This document shows positions 33,245 to 42,079 of a DNA stretch of 64,000 nucleotides, piece after piece. Made by a program: the position numbers and the translations under genes. Origin of the DNA: UBA6055 sp965203755 (GTDB lineage Bacteria > Chloroflexota > Anaerolineae > Aggregatilineales > Phototrophicaceae); NCBI GenBank assembly GCA_965203755.1, contig OZ241910.1, positions 1,550,001 through 1,614,000 of the forward strand. Reading direction: 5' to 3'. The notes below the pieces were generated by a model. That model was not told the DNA's origin. It saw only the letters and a list, made by a program, of their open reading frames with translations, and made no database searches. How positions within the stretch are numbered: position 1 is the stretch's first letter; the number at the start of each line of letters is the position of its first letter.

Positions 33245-35449
33245 ATGCAGGAACAGATGCAGGGCGCGGTTGAACGCATCACCTATTATAACGAGGATAA
33301 CGGCTGGAGCGTGCTGAAAGTTCAGCCGAACGAACGCTATCCAAAAGCGCAGGCGCGCGACGGCGCCGTGACGGTGGTCGGCGTGATGCCCGAGCTTCAA
33401 GAAGGCGAAACAGCGCAGTTCATCGGCGAATGGGTCGATGACCCGCGCTACGGCCGTCAGTTTCGGGCGCAGCAGACGATTCCAGTCATGCCGCAGACCG
33501 AAAAAGGGATTATCCATTATCTAAGCAGCGGGATTGTCAAAGGCATCGGCCCGCGCACCGCCGAAAAAATCGTGAATTATCTGGGCGCCGAAACCATCGA
33601 CATTCTCGATGCCGAACCCAATCGCCTGTACAAAGTGCCCGGCTTGAAGCCGGCATTGGCAGAGCGGCTGATCAAGGTCTGGGCCGCCGACCGCGTCAAG
33701 CGCAGCGTCCTGATTTATCTGCAAGGCTTGGGCATTAGCGCCCGCCTGGCTTTGCGAATTGATAAGGAATACGGCGCCCAGACCCGACAAATCATCGAAA
33801 ACAACCCCTATCAACTGGCCGAGGATGTCTTCCTGATTGGCTTCAAGAAAGCCGACCAGATCGCCCGCAGTATGGGCGTCGCGCCAAATGACAGCCACCG
33901 CCTGCAAGCCGGGCTGCATTACGCCCTCAATGAACTGGCGCGGGAAGGACATGCCTACGCCCCCCGCGCCGCGCTGCTTGACAAAGCCGGCGAACTGCTG
34001 GCGGTGGATGATGGGCGGGCTTTAGAGGCGGCGCTGGCAGAGCAGCTGCTGGCCGGCAAACTGACAGAAGACACCCTGCATATTGAGCGGCGGTTGGAAC
34101 CCGTCCGCGCCGTTTATCTGCCGCGCTTCTTCCGCGCCGAAACCGCCGCCGCCAGAAAACTCCGCATCATCGCCGCCAGCTTCAGCGAAATGGTCAATGA
34201 TCATCAGGATACCGATTGGCATGCCTTCCTCAAACAGTTAAGCGAACAGAACAGCGTCAATCTGTCACATCAGCAGCAAAGCGCGGTTCGGGCGGCGCTC
34301 GCCAGCAAGCTCAACGTCCTGACCGGCGGCCCCGGCACCGGCAAAACCACCACCCTGCAAATGCTGATTAACGCGCTGCGCCGCGGCAAGTATCGGTTCG
34401 CGCTGGCGTCGCCCACCGGCCGCGCCGCCAAACGGCTTGGCGAAGCCACCGGCGAAGCCGCCAGCACCATTCATCGGCTGCTGGGATATTCGGCCGAGCA
34501 TGGCGGCTTTGAACACGATGAAAACCATCCGCTGCCGGTGGACATGCTCATCATCGACGAGGCGTCCATGCTTGACCTGCAGCTCTTCCACAGCCTGCTC
34601 AAGGCTTTGCGGCCCGCGGCTCATCTGCTTTTGGTGGGCGATGTCGATCAACTGCCATCGGTGGGCGCCGGCAATGTCCTGCGCGATGTCATCGCCAGCG
34701 GCATCGCCGCCGTGACCCGCCTTGACCAAATCTTCCGCCAGGACGACAGCAGCCACATCATCAGCAACGCCCATCGCATCAACCGAGGCCAGCGGCCTTA
34801 TACCGACAATGACAGCAAAGATTTCTTCTTCTTCAACATCAGCGACCCCGAAGATGTGGCGGCGATGGTCGTCGAGATCGTCAAGACCAGAGTGCCGCGG
34901 CGCTGGGGCTTTGACCCCGTGCGCGATATTCAGGTGATCGCCCCCATGTACCGCGGCGCCGCCGGCGTCAATAACCTCAACGCCCGGCTTCAAAGCGAAC
35001 TGAATGGCAGCGAACGGCTGGCGGAGGTCAAAATCGGCGGCCGCCTTTTCCGCGCCGGCGACAAAGTGATGCAAACCCGCAACAGCTACGAAAAAGATGT
35101 CTTCAACGGCGACATCGGCTTCATCAACAGCATCGACAGCGATGACAATTCGCTGAAAATCGCGATGGACGGCCTCTATGTCCATTATGACTTTTCCGAA
35201 ACCGATGACTTGATGCACGCCTATTGCATCAGCACCCACCGCTCGCAAGGCTCCGAATATCCGGTCGTGGTGATGCCGGTCCTGACCCAGCATTATATGA
35301 TGCTCCAGCGCAACCTGCTCTACACCGCGATTACCCGCGCCAAGCGGCTGGTCGTGCTGGTGGGGACGCGCCAGGCTGTGGGCATTGCCGTCCGCAATAA
35401 CCGCGTCGCCGAACGTCACAGCGGCTTGCTTCAGCGGCTGAAACGCTAA
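33245..35449 (+). CDS. recD2: RecD2 family ATP-dependent DNA helicase
   Basis: A 734-residue SF1B helicase of the RecD2 (RecBC-independent RecD) type, moving 5' to 3' on single-stranded DNA in repair. The N-terminal region has an OB-like start and helix-hairpin-helix segments (IVKGIGPRTAEKIVNYLG). Walker A is TGGPGTGKTTT (about 360-370), Walker B is MLIIDEASMLD, followed by LLVGDVDQLPSVGAGNVL. C-terminal motifs include CISTHRSQGSEYPVV and LLYTAITRAKRLVVLVG. GGAGG at 33230-33234 supports either TTG 33242 or ATG 33245. No recB or recC is in the window. Its 3' end overlaps the convergent VOC gene by four bases. Confidence 0.95.
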   Translation: MQEQMQGAVERITYYNEDNGWSVLKVQPNERYPKAQARDGAVTVVGVMPELQEGETAQFIGEWVDDPRYGRQFRAQQTIPVMPQTEKGIIHYLSSGIVKGIGPRTAEKIVNYLGAETIDILDAEPNRLYKVPGLKPALAERLIKVWAADRVKRSVLIYLQGLGISARLALRIDKEYGAQTRQIIENNPYQLAEDVFLIGFKKADQIARSMGVAPNDSHRLQAGLHYALNELAREGHAYAPRAALLDKAGELLAVDDGRALEAALAEQLLAGKLTEDTLHIERRLEPVRAVYLPRFFRAETAAARKLRIIAASFSEMVNDHQDTDWHAFLKQLSEQNSVNLSHQQQSAVRAALASKLNVLTGGPGTGKTTTLQMLINALRRGKYRFALASPTGRAAKRLGEATGEAASTIHRLLGYSAEHGGFEHDENHPLPVDMLIIDEASMLDLQLFHSLLKALRPAAHLLLVGDVDQLPSVGAGNVLRDVIASGIAAVTRLDQIFRQDDSSHIISNAHRINRGQRPYTDNDSKDFFFFNISDPEDVAAMVVEIVKTRVPRRWGFDPVRDIQVIAPMYRGAAGVNNLNARLQSELNGSERLAEVKIGGRLFRAGDKVMQTRNSYEKDVFNGDIGFINSIDSDDNSLKIAMDGLYVHYDFSETDDLMHAYCISTHRSQGSEYPVVVMPVLTQHYMMLQRNLLYTAITRAKRLVVLVGTRQAVGIAVRNNRVAERHSGLLQRLKR

Positions 35450-36213
35450 ACCAAAGCGATGCGAACCCCTTCGCTTTGCTGTCGACTGAAGGTTTGCTTG
35501 GCGCCGCTTGTCTTGAAGCTGACGCGGTAGGGCATGGGCGCGCGGGCGGCGAGATGCGCCCCAAGCGGGCTGGCTTCGCTGTCGGGCTCAAGATATTCCA
35601 GCCGATGCGGCCCGACTTCAAAGCGCACCCCCGCCGCTTGCAGTTCATCGTCCCGTATCGGCTGCCCGGCCACCGCCAATACAGCCGCCATGATGCCAGC
35701 CGGCGGTTCGTGGCTGTCGCTGGCGAGACTTAGGCAGTCGATGCCGGTGACGCCGTTGGCATGGCGGGTCGCTTTGGGGACGCGTTCGCTGCGCGCCGTT
35801 TTGTCAGCGATGATAAAGGGAATAAGCCCCTGATATTTGCCGTAGACCTTGTTGTTGACCCAAGCCAGTTCATAACCATCGAGACGCTGGCGGCTAAGTT
35901 CATCCAAGCCGCTCATCTCGACGCCTTGACGGCGAAAGGCTTGATAGTCAGCGTCAATGTCGTCGGTGGCCATGCAGAAATCAATCAAGCCGCCGCCGCG
36001 TTCATGCAGCAGATCCCACCAGATATGCGCGCGGCTGTCTTCATAGAATGCCAGCAGTTCAATATACGCGCCGTCCTGAAAAGCGATCAGCGCATTATGC
36101 GAGCCGACGGGATGCCGGCCGCCTTCAACCACCGTGAATCCGAGCCTGCGGTAGGCCGCCGCCGCCTTGAGCGCCGGGACAGCAATCACAATATGGTCAA
36201 TGCCGAGGATCAT
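35446..36213 (-). CDS. VOC family protein, glyoxalase-like domain
   Basis: A 255-residue protein with two glyoxalase-like halves, the first beginning GIDHIVIAVPALKAAAAYRRLGF and the second near RHANGVTGIDCLSL. This matches the glyoxalase-like domain type found in uncharacterised VOC proteins, with a metal-ligand His in HIVIAV and an acidic residue in YIELLAFYE. The substrate is unknown. The start at 36213 is fixed by AAGGAG six bases upstream; a TTG at 36219 is too near that site. It stands upstream of nothing co-directional and ends inside the end of recD2. Confidence 0.85.
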   Translation of the reverse strand: MILGIDHIVIAVPALKAAAAYRRLGFTVVEGGRHPVGSHNALIAFQDGAYIELLAFYEDSRAHIWWDLLHERGGGLIDFCMATDDIDADYQAFRRQGVEMSGLDELSRQRLDGYELAWVNNKVYGKYQGLIPFIIADKTARSERVPKATRHANGVTGIDCLSLASDSHEPPAGIMAAVLAVAGQPIRDDELQAAGVRFEVGPHRLEYLEPDSEASPLGAHLAARAPMPYRVSFKTSGAKQTFSRQQSEGVRIALV

Positions 36214-36249
36214 GGGCAACTCCTTTTCAATGGCTGACGGAAAACAGGC

Positions 36250-37011
36250 TCATACATAACCGCCCTCAACCTGGGTCACGAGAATAGGGTCATCGCCGTT
36301 GATGATGACTGTATGTTCATACTGCGCCGAGACGCTGCCATCGACCGTGCGTAATGTCCAGCCGTCGGCGCCGGTTTTGATGCGCCCGCGCCCGGTGTTG
36401 AGGAACGGCTCAAGCGTGATGACCATCCCATCCTGCAAGACATCGCGGTTGCGCTTGTTGTAATAATTGGGGATGGAGGGCTTTTCATGGATGTGCCGCC
36501 CGACGCCATGCCCGCCCAGTTCGCGCAAAGTGCGATAGCCGCGCCGTTTGGCGAACTTTTCCACCGCCCGGCCAATCGCATTCGCCTTTTGGCCGGGACG
36601 CGCCATATCAATCGACAGGTACAACGCCTGGCGGGTCGCGTCGCAGAGGCTTTCCAGCGCCGGCCGCGCCGGCGGCATGATAATCGTCGCGCCGGTATCG
36701 CCCCAATAATTTTCCAGAGCCGCCGACACATCCACATTGAGCAGATCGCCGGCCTGGATGATGCGGTCAGCCCGCGGGATGCCGTGGGCGGCTTCGTCGT
36801 TCAGGCTGATGCAGGTGTGACCGGGGAACTGGTAGGCGCTGATTGGCGCCGAGACCGCCCCCATTTTTCGCAGAAAGCGACCCCCAATGTCATCCAGCGC
36901 TTTGGTGCTCATGCCAGGTTCGACGCAGTCCAGCATCCATTTGAGCGTCAAACCGCAGATCTCCCCGATGCGCCGCATCCCGCGCAGGTCCTTGTCACTT
37001 GCCAGCTTCAC
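36250..37011 (-). CDS. map: methionine aminopeptidase, type I
   Basis: A 253-residue enzyme removing the initiator methionine from new proteins. Metal ligands are visible as the two Asp in LNVDVSAALENYWGDTGATI, the His in ELGGHGVGRHIHEKP, the Glu in ITLEPFL and the Glu in SAQYEHTVII. The initiator is GTG at 37011, eight bases after GGAGGG, which overlaps the stop region of plsY. The 6-base gap shows the two are co-transcribed, an unusual pairing because map normally sits in a ribosomal protein operon; it may be a second copy. Confidence 0.94.
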   Translation of the reverse strand: MKLASDKDLRGMRRIGEICGLTLKWMLDCVEPGMSTKALDDIGGRFLRKMGAVSAPISAYQFPGHTCISLNDEAAHGIPRADRIIQAGDLLNVDVSAALENYWGDTGATIIMPPARPALESLCDATRQALYLSIDMARPGQKANAIGRAVEKFAKRRGYRTLRELGGHGVGRHIHEKPSIPNYYNKRNRDVLQDGMVITLEPFLNTGRGRIKTGADGWTLRTVDGSVSAQYEHTVIINGDDPILVTQVEGGYV

Positions 37012-37017
37012 GCGCCG

Positions 37018-37695
37018 CTATCCCTCCACTCGCTCCCCCAGCCGCCGTTCGGTGCCAGCCAGCAAACGGCGCACATTGCCCCGATGACGCAGCGTCAGCA
37101 TCAGGCTCGAAGACACCGCGTAAAGCAGGAGAATCGGCGGCTGCAAGTCGGCGCCGACCAGCGCGGTCAGCCAGATGTTCGCGACCGCAAAGCCGGTCAG
37201 GACACCGAGCGAGACGTAACGGGTGCGGGCAATGACGGCCGCGGCAACCGCGGCCGCCGCCAGACTTTGCACGGGCTGGATCATCATCATGGCGCCAAAT
37301 GCGGTGGCCGCCCCTTTGCCGCCGCGAACGACAAGCCGCCGCCGCCCCGGCTTGAACGAGGCTGTCAGCAGGGTCGCGAACAGCGACCAGTTATGCCCGG
37401 CCACAGCGCCGCTGGCCGCGACCGCCGTCGCCACGCCGACCTGCTGCGCCAGAATCACATCGCGCGCCAGCCAGACCGCCAAGACCCCTTTGGCCGCATC
37501 CATCAGCCCGGTGAACACAGCCCAGCCGCTGCCGACCGCCCGGGCGACATTGGTCCCGCCCATATTGCCGCTGCCGACCTCGAAGATATTGATGTTTTGG
37601 GTTTTGGCGACCAGATAAGCAGTCGGAAACGAACCGATGAGATAACTGGTGACCATACATAAAATCACTTGGACGGCATGATCGGCTGTGAACAT
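37018..37695 (-). CDS. plsY: acyl-phosphate:glycerol-3-phosphate acyltransferase PlsY
   Basis: A 225-residue integral membrane enzyme that transfers an acyl group from acyl phosphate to glycerol 3-phosphate, the first step of phospholipid synthesis. The three active-site loops are present: GSFPTAYLVAK with EVGSGNMGGTNVAR, AVAGHNWSLFATL, and VVRGGKGAATAFG. About six hydrophobic segments are visible. The loop around GHNWSLF is longer than usual (TLLTASFKPGRRRL before the GGKG loop). It is followed after six bases by map. No plsX is visible in the window. Confidence 0.93.
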   Translation of the reverse strand: MFTADHAVQVILCMVTSYLIGSFPTAYLVAKTQNINIFEVGSGNMGGTNVARAVGSGWAVFTGLMDAAKGVLAVWLARDVILAQQVGVATAVAASGAVAGHNWSLFATLLTASFKPGRRRLVVRGGKGAATAFGAMMMIQPVQSLAAAAVAAAVIARTRYVSLGVLTGFAVANIWLTALVGADLQPPILLLYAVSSSLMLTLRHRGNVRRLLAGTERRLGERVEG

Positions 37696-37863
37696 TGAGG
37701 CTCGCCTGTCGGGCTAAAACAAGACCATGAAATCTTCCATCGCGGCGTCATGCAGTGCGCCGCGTCCATTAATGTTACCGAAATTGGGGCGATTTGACAA
37801 ATCAACCCGGTGAGACTTCATGGGATATCTTTCAGCGGCGACCGAAGACGCCCCATGATCCTG

Positions 37864-37892
37864 TTCGACAAATCGGCTTCCGATGTTATAAT
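37864..37892 (+). promoter_or_regulatory. predicted sigma70-type promoter for the GNAT gene
   Basis: TTCGAC (37864-37869), 17-base spacer, exact TATAAT (37887-37892), about 55 bases before ATG 37949. Confidence 0.5.
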
Positions 37893-37948
37893 GAAACGAT
37901 GAATGCAATGAACAGGCTATCCAAATCCAGCGTGCAAGACATCCTGAC

Positions 37949-38560
37949 ATGACCCTGATCCCAGCCCAAGCCACACCCGACCATGCCCGGCATTTCGTCC
38001 AACTGGCGCAGATCGCCGCCGATGATATCTTCCTGGAACTGTTTGGCAAAAAAGCGAATGCCGTGCTGGAATCCATGTTTATGCAAACGAATAACGACAA
38101 CAGCTACAGCTATACCAGTTTCTTGCCGGTGGAGGGCGAGATTGCCGGAATGCTTACGGCTTATACCGCCGAAGAAGCCCGTTCCCATGCCAATCGGACG
38201 ATGTGGCTGATGCTGCGGTATGCCGGCCTGCAGTCGCTGCGCTTTCTGGCGGTCAGCGTCCTGCTCGGCGACATACTGGGTTTTCTGGGCGGCAATCTGG
38301 AAGCGGATGATTTCTATATTGCCATGGTGGCCATTTATCCGCGCTTCCGCCGGCGCGGACACAGCCAAGCCATCCTCAACCATGCCGGCCGCCTCGCCGT
38401 CCAGCGCGGCTCTTCGCGGCTGGCGCTGGATGTGGATGAACGCAACCAGATCGCCATCGCCGCCTATCACCGCGCCGGCTTTGTGCAGATCGACGAGTCA
38501 AAGAAAATACAGCATCAAGGCGAACGATGGGGACTGCTGCGGCTGGCGAAACCGGTCTAA
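37949..38560 (+). CDS. GNAT family N-acetyltransferase
   Basis: A 203-residue acetyltransferase. The acetyl-CoA-binding core is AMVAIYPRFRRRGHSQAILNHA, matching the V-x-P-x-x-R-x-x-G-x-G/S pattern, followed by RLALDVDERNQIAIAAYHRAGF, the strand-helix typical of the fold. The first 100 residues contain a hydrophobic helical insertion (LRYAGLQSLRFLAVSVLLG) usual for a subgroup of uncharacterised members. Acceptor unknown. The ribosome binding site is weak. The 3' end overlaps the convergent gene at 38557 by four bases. Confidence 0.88.
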   Translation: MTLIPAQATPDHARHFVQLAQIAADDIFLELFGKKANAVLESMFMQTNNDNSYSYTSFLPVEGEIAGMLTAYTAEEARSHANRTMWLMLRYAGLQSLRFLAVSVLLGDILGFLGGNLEADDFYIAMVAIYPRFRRRGHSQAILNHAGRLAVQRGSSRLALDVDERNQIAIAAYHRAGFVQIDESKKIQHQGERWGLLRLAKPV

Positions 38561-40227
38561 GGCTCCAGCGAAGTGAAATAATCGCGCACGACATCGCGCA
38601 GCCCCAAAGGCACATAATCGCTTTCGAGGGCGCGGTTGGCCGCATGCTGATAATCGCTGAACACCGTATCATAACTCACGCGTGATTCACCGAGCGGATT
38701 GTCGTCGAAGTTCCCTTCGGCAAACGTCTGGTCGCTGGCGCCGGTCGCCAGCCGGATTTCGTCAGCGCCGCCGCCGTCGATGCCGGTCGGATTATAGATG
38801 GCGGCGTAATCAATTTCGCCAGCGCCGGTGCTGCGATTGTCGGTTTCCGCGCCCTGATCTTCGCCGCCGCTGCCGGGCAGGCTGGTGTTGCTTGGCCGGC
38901 CTTCGCCGGCGCCCTGGCCGGCGCTATCGCTGTCCTGCTGGCTGGCTGGGTTTTCGCCGCCGCCGGGCATATTTTGCAAAGCCGGCTGATCCCCTTGACT
39001 GGCGCCCGCCCGGGCAGCGTCGGCCTGTTCGCCGCCGGGCTGCGCTCCCCGCGGCCGACCAGCATCCGAAGTTTCGGCTTCGCCTTGCTGTGCGGCGGCC
39101 TGCTGCTGGGCGATCTCGCTGGCAGCCTGTTCAGCCCGTTCGGCTTGGTCTTGCAGCATTTGCTGCCCGCTTTGCGCCTCCTGGACGGCCTGCCGCGCCT
39201 GCCGCAGCTGCTCCTGCGCCTGATCAAGCTGCTCTTGCAAGCTCTGGCGGTCGCCGCTTTGCAGCGCCGCGGCCATATTTTGCAGCCGCTCCGACAATTC
39301 AGGGTTCGTCTGCGCCAGTTCCCGCGCCGCTTCGAGACTCATGCGCGCCGCCTGCTCCGATTCAGCGCCGCTTGCGTTTTCCTGGCGGTCTGCCAGCGGC
39401 ATAAAGGCTTCTATGGCTTGAGCGGCGGCTTCCAGCGAAGATTGATCCAAATCAATCCCGTCTTGCAGGGCATTGGCGATATCCTCAATTCGCGATTCCA
39501 ACTGGCTCATGGCGGCAAAGGCTTCTTCGGCGCTGATGTCTTCCGCTTGCAGCCGTTCCAGCGTCATTTCCAGCGCATTCAAAAGCGTTTTGCGGTCAAT
39601 GTCCTCAAGGCTGGTGTCAGTGGCGGCGGTTTCGATGATTTCCCGAACGTCTTCCCGCGCCGCCTGCACAGCCGGCGAAGGGCCGGCGGGGGCAAGGTCC
39701 TGCCCGACCAGCAAAGGGACGAGGATCATCATCAGCACAGCGACCAGCAAGACCAGCAAAGCCATCCACTCGCGCCGCCGAAAGTCCAGCCCGATTTTGC
39801 CGCCCGCATCAACCTGACGCGCCTGCGCCAGCGCATCGGCGATTTGCGCCGACTCGATTTCCGGCGGTGTTTGGATGCGCCCCTCAAGCAGTTCAAGCGC
39901 CGTCGACACCCGCTCCTTCAAGCCAAATTCAAGGTCAAAGTAACGCGCGCGCGTCAGCCGCGAACGACTGAACAGCACAGCATGCAGCAGGCTGGCGAAA
40001 CCGCCGATGCCGCAAATCGCCACGGTCATCAGCGCCAAATCCCCTGCCGGCCATCGAAACCGCGCATAAGCGATAATGCCAGCGGTCAGGCTGATGAACA
40101 AAGCGCCAATCATCGTCCGCGGCCAAGTCTTCGATAGCGCCCGCCGTTGATAGCGGCTTTCCCAGCCGGCGAGAATAGCCTCAAGTTCAGCGCTTTGGCT
40201 TTGGTATGCGAATGACTGACTTGCCAT
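38557..40227 (-). CDS. membrane-anchored coiled-coil protein of unknown function
   Basis: A 556-residue protein with two pairs of hydrophobic segments in the first 180 residues, including TMIGALFISLTAGIIAYA and WMALLVLLVAVLMMILVPLL. A long helical region (about 200-380) follows, very rich in Gln, Ala and Glu, probably coiled coil. A low-complexity Gly/Ala/Gln/Ser linker (about 380-470) and a conserved-looking acidic C-terminus (YDTVFSDYQHAANRALESDY) close the protein. The layout resembles proteins encoded near MoxR-ATPase/DUF58 genes, but none of those genes is here, so no role is assigned. Its stop overlaps the GNAT gene. Confidence 0.75.
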   Translation of the reverse strand: MASQSFAYQSQSAELEAILAGWESRYQRRALSKTWPRTMIGALFISLTAGIIAYARFRWPAGDLALMTVAICGIGGFASLLHAVLFSRSRLTRARYFDLEFGLKERVSTALELLEGRIQTPPEIESAQIADALAQARQVDAGGKIGLDFRRREWMALLVLLVAVLMMILVPLLVGQDLAPAGPSPAVQAAREDVREIIETAATDTSLEDIDRKTLLNALEMTLERLQAEDISAEEAFAAMSQLESRIEDIANALQDGIDLDQSSLEAAAQAIEAFMPLADRQENASGAESEQAARMSLEAARELAQTNPELSERLQNMAAALQSGDRQSLQEQLDQAQEQLRQARQAVQEAQSGQQMLQDQAERAEQAASEIAQQQAAAQQGEAETSDAGRPRGAQPGGEQADAARAGASQGDQPALQNMPGGGENPASQQDSDSAGQGAGEGRPSNTSLPGSGGEDQGAETDNRSTGAGEIDYAAIYNPTGIDGGGADEIRLATGASDQTFAEGNFDDNPLGESRVSYDTVFSDYQHAANRALESDYVPLGLRDVVRDYFTSLEP

Positions 40228-40359
40228 GACCTAACCCGCTGATAAGCTGTCGCTGCCAGTCAGTGTATCAGGAACAGAACGGGAATCCTATCGCCAGACC
40301 GACGAATCACAATGAACCTTGCCGGCCTGTTTTTTATGACTGCCGCGAGGCCGCGACGC

Positions 40360-40431
40360 ATGAATCGAACCCTGTATGCCGCCGACTGCTTGGATGTTCT
40401 GAATGATGAAGATGAACTGCATATCCCCTAA
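40360..40431 (+). pseudogene. N-terminal stub of a second DNA methyltransferase
   Basis: An ATG-started frame of 23 codons gives MNRTLYAADCLDVLNDEDEL and three more residues before a TAA. The pattern N-R-x-L-Y-x-x-D-C-L-D-V-L is the exact beginning of beta-class adenine/cytosine methyltransferases and aligns with R-K-L-Y-R-G-D-C-L-D-I-L at the start of the opposing gene at 40428-41894. The expected continuation (S-V-D-L-I-Y-L-D-P-P-F) is missing. It is on the other strand and is not a shadow of that gene, whose 3' end it overlaps by four bases. Confidence 0.6.
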
Positions 40432-41894
40432 ATCAGCGCTGTTATTCGCCCGCTGCGCTTCCTGCCATACCGCGACGGAAGTTTAAGCCGCTTGTCTTGC
40501 AAGAGGTCTTGTACACTGTATCCTTGTATGCGCGGATAAGTCCCGGCGTCATCTGACCACACTTCACGATCTCGCTGATTCTCAACTGTACCCATCTGAT
40601 CTTCAAAACACACTATGATACCAGCAGCGGCATCCAGCCTGCGGACAGTCTCGCTAAGGGCTTTGACGGAATCGGGAGTTACTTTCCCGCCCTTAACTTG
40701 AACAATGGCATAAGACTTATCGACCTTCATGTTCCTTATAAGCGATAGCTCAATCACGCCATCTATACCGCCATCCGCGCCTCTGTCGCCGGGCTTCTTT
40801 CGTATACCCATGCCATTCGCTCCAATCCTCCCGCATACCCATTTCTCAAACTCAAACGGATTTTCCCTTGCAAGTGACCGCGCCTCATCAACGGAATCCG
40901 GCAGACCGAAAGTTTTAATGTCAGCGCTTTGCACCTGATGGGAGAAATTGTCGAGAATCCGTTCCCGCATCAACTCTGTGGAGAAGCGCGATATGTCGAT
41001 GCCGATCCACTGCCGGCCTAGTTTCTCGGCGGCGTGAACGGTTGTGCCACAGCCACAAAAGGTGTCAAGCACGACGTCGTTCGGATTGCTGGATGCCTTG
41101 ATGATCCGTTCCAAAAGAGCGAGCGGCTTCTGCGTGGGATAGCCGAGTCGCTCGTTCCGATAACGATAAACCTGTTGAATATCTGACCATACTGTCGGGG
41201 GAATTTTCCCTTTGTTTTGCAATTTTATCTCGGATCCTGCCATTACCGTCGAGGCATTGGCAGGATACTTAATTCGCGCCATACTGGACTCAGCGTACGG
41301 TATTCGTACCGAGTCAGCATTGAACGTCCATTTTTGGGTCTTGGAATATCGAAGCAGGGTATCATGCTTCCGCGGAAAATCACGACGAACGGCTGATGGA
41401 CTGGCAGGATAAGCCCACACAATCTCATTGCGAAAATTCTTCTTTCCAAAAATGACATCCATAACCAGCTTCAAGGGATGACTTTCAGCGGGGTCGCAAT
41501 GCAGGTAGATGCTGCCGGTGTCCTTGAGTACGGCGTGCATTGCCCGCAGGCGCAGCCCCATGTTGAGCAGATAAGACGCCGAGCTAGATCGCCGAACATC
41601 TTCTATTTTTCTAACCAGCTTTACAATGTCCGCCAGGATGCTTAGGGTAGGATCAAAGCCCCTTCCCATCTCTGCCAGTCGCATATCATCATCAGTCGTC
41701 CAAGTCCAAGTATCCACAAAGGCTTCAACAGATTTGTAGCTTCTATCCTTATTCTTAAACGGAAGATTGTAAATGGATTTAGAATTGAAGGGCGGGTCAA
41801 GATAGATCAGGTCTATTGAATGCGGCTCTATGTAATCCTCAAGGATGTCCAGACAGTCGCCCCTATACAATTTGCGTATTCGCTTATCTGCCAT
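40428..41894 (-). CDS. DNA methyltransferase fused to an Mrr-like restriction endonuclease domain
   Basis: A 488-residue two-domain protein. Residues 1-320 form a beta-class DNA methyltransferase: target motif IV is IYLDPPFNS (Asp33-Phe36) and AdoMet motif I comes later as VVLDTFCGCGTT (277-285), the usual beta order. Residues about 345-440 resemble an Mrr-type PD-(D/E)xK nuclease: FEFEKWVCGRIGAN, then GADGGIDG (373-380), then YAIVQVKGG with Gln399 and Lys401. Such fusions could cut and methylate like a one-chain restriction-modification enzyme, or the nuclease part could act on modified DNA. Both active sites look intact. GGAGG precedes the ATG at a good distance. No specificity subunit is adjacent. 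Confidence 0.88.
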   Translation of the reverse strand: MADKRIRKLYRGDCLDILEDYIEPHSIDLIYLDPPFNSKSIYNLPFKNKDRSYKSVEAFVDTWTWTTDDDMRLAEMGRGFDPTLSILADIVKLVRKIEDVRRSSSASYLLNMGLRLRAMHAVLKDTGSIYLHCDPAESHPLKLVMDVIFGKKNFRNEIVWAYPASPSAVRRDFPRKHDTLLRYSKTQKWTFNADSVRIPYAESSMARIKYPANASTVMAGSEIKLQNKGKIPPTVWSDIQQVYRYRNERLGYPTQKPLALLERIIKASSNPNDVVLDTFCGCGTTVHAAEKLGRQWIGIDISRFSTELMRERILDNFSHQVQSADIKTFGLPDSVDEARSLARENPFEFEKWVCGRIGANGMGIRKKPGDRGADGGIDGVIELSLIRNMKVDKSYAIVQVKGGKVTPDSVKALSETVRRLDAAAGIIVCFEDQMGTVENQRDREVWSDDAGTYPRIQGYSVQDLLQDKRLKLPSRYGRKRSGRITALI

Positions 41895-41953
41895 TTCGCC
41901 TATCCTCCAATCAAATCCTTATGAATTTGTAGCTGACAGCCTACCACTTGTTC

Positions 41954-41983
41954 ATTATACTCTTCTAGAGTGAATTCGTTAAA
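41954..41983 (-). promoter_or_regulatory. predicted promoter of the methyltransferase-Mrr gene
   Basis: Minus strand TTTAAC (41983-41978), 18-base spacer, exact TATAAT (41959-41954), about 60 bases before the ATG. Confidence 0.45.
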
Positions 41984-42079
41984 CTGAAGAACAGAGGCGC
42001 CTGCCCGCCAGGCTTGCGATTTTGGCGTTTCCCCAGTATGATGACGGCTTGACTGAATCCTTGCATCAGCAGGTGAGAC

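Noticed and set aside
34265..35419. 384-residue minus-strand frame
   Set aside because: Shadow of recD2, which has complete helicase motifs on the plus strand.
38974..40137. 387-residue plus-strand frame
   Set aside because: Shadow of the coiled-coil membrane protein gene on the minus strand; Arg/Gln/His-rich with no motifs.
40360..40380. Minus-strand GGTTCGATTC resembling a tRNA T-loop
   Set aside because: The flanking bases do not form a T stem and no other tRNA arms are present; the bases encode the methyltransferase stub on the plus strand.
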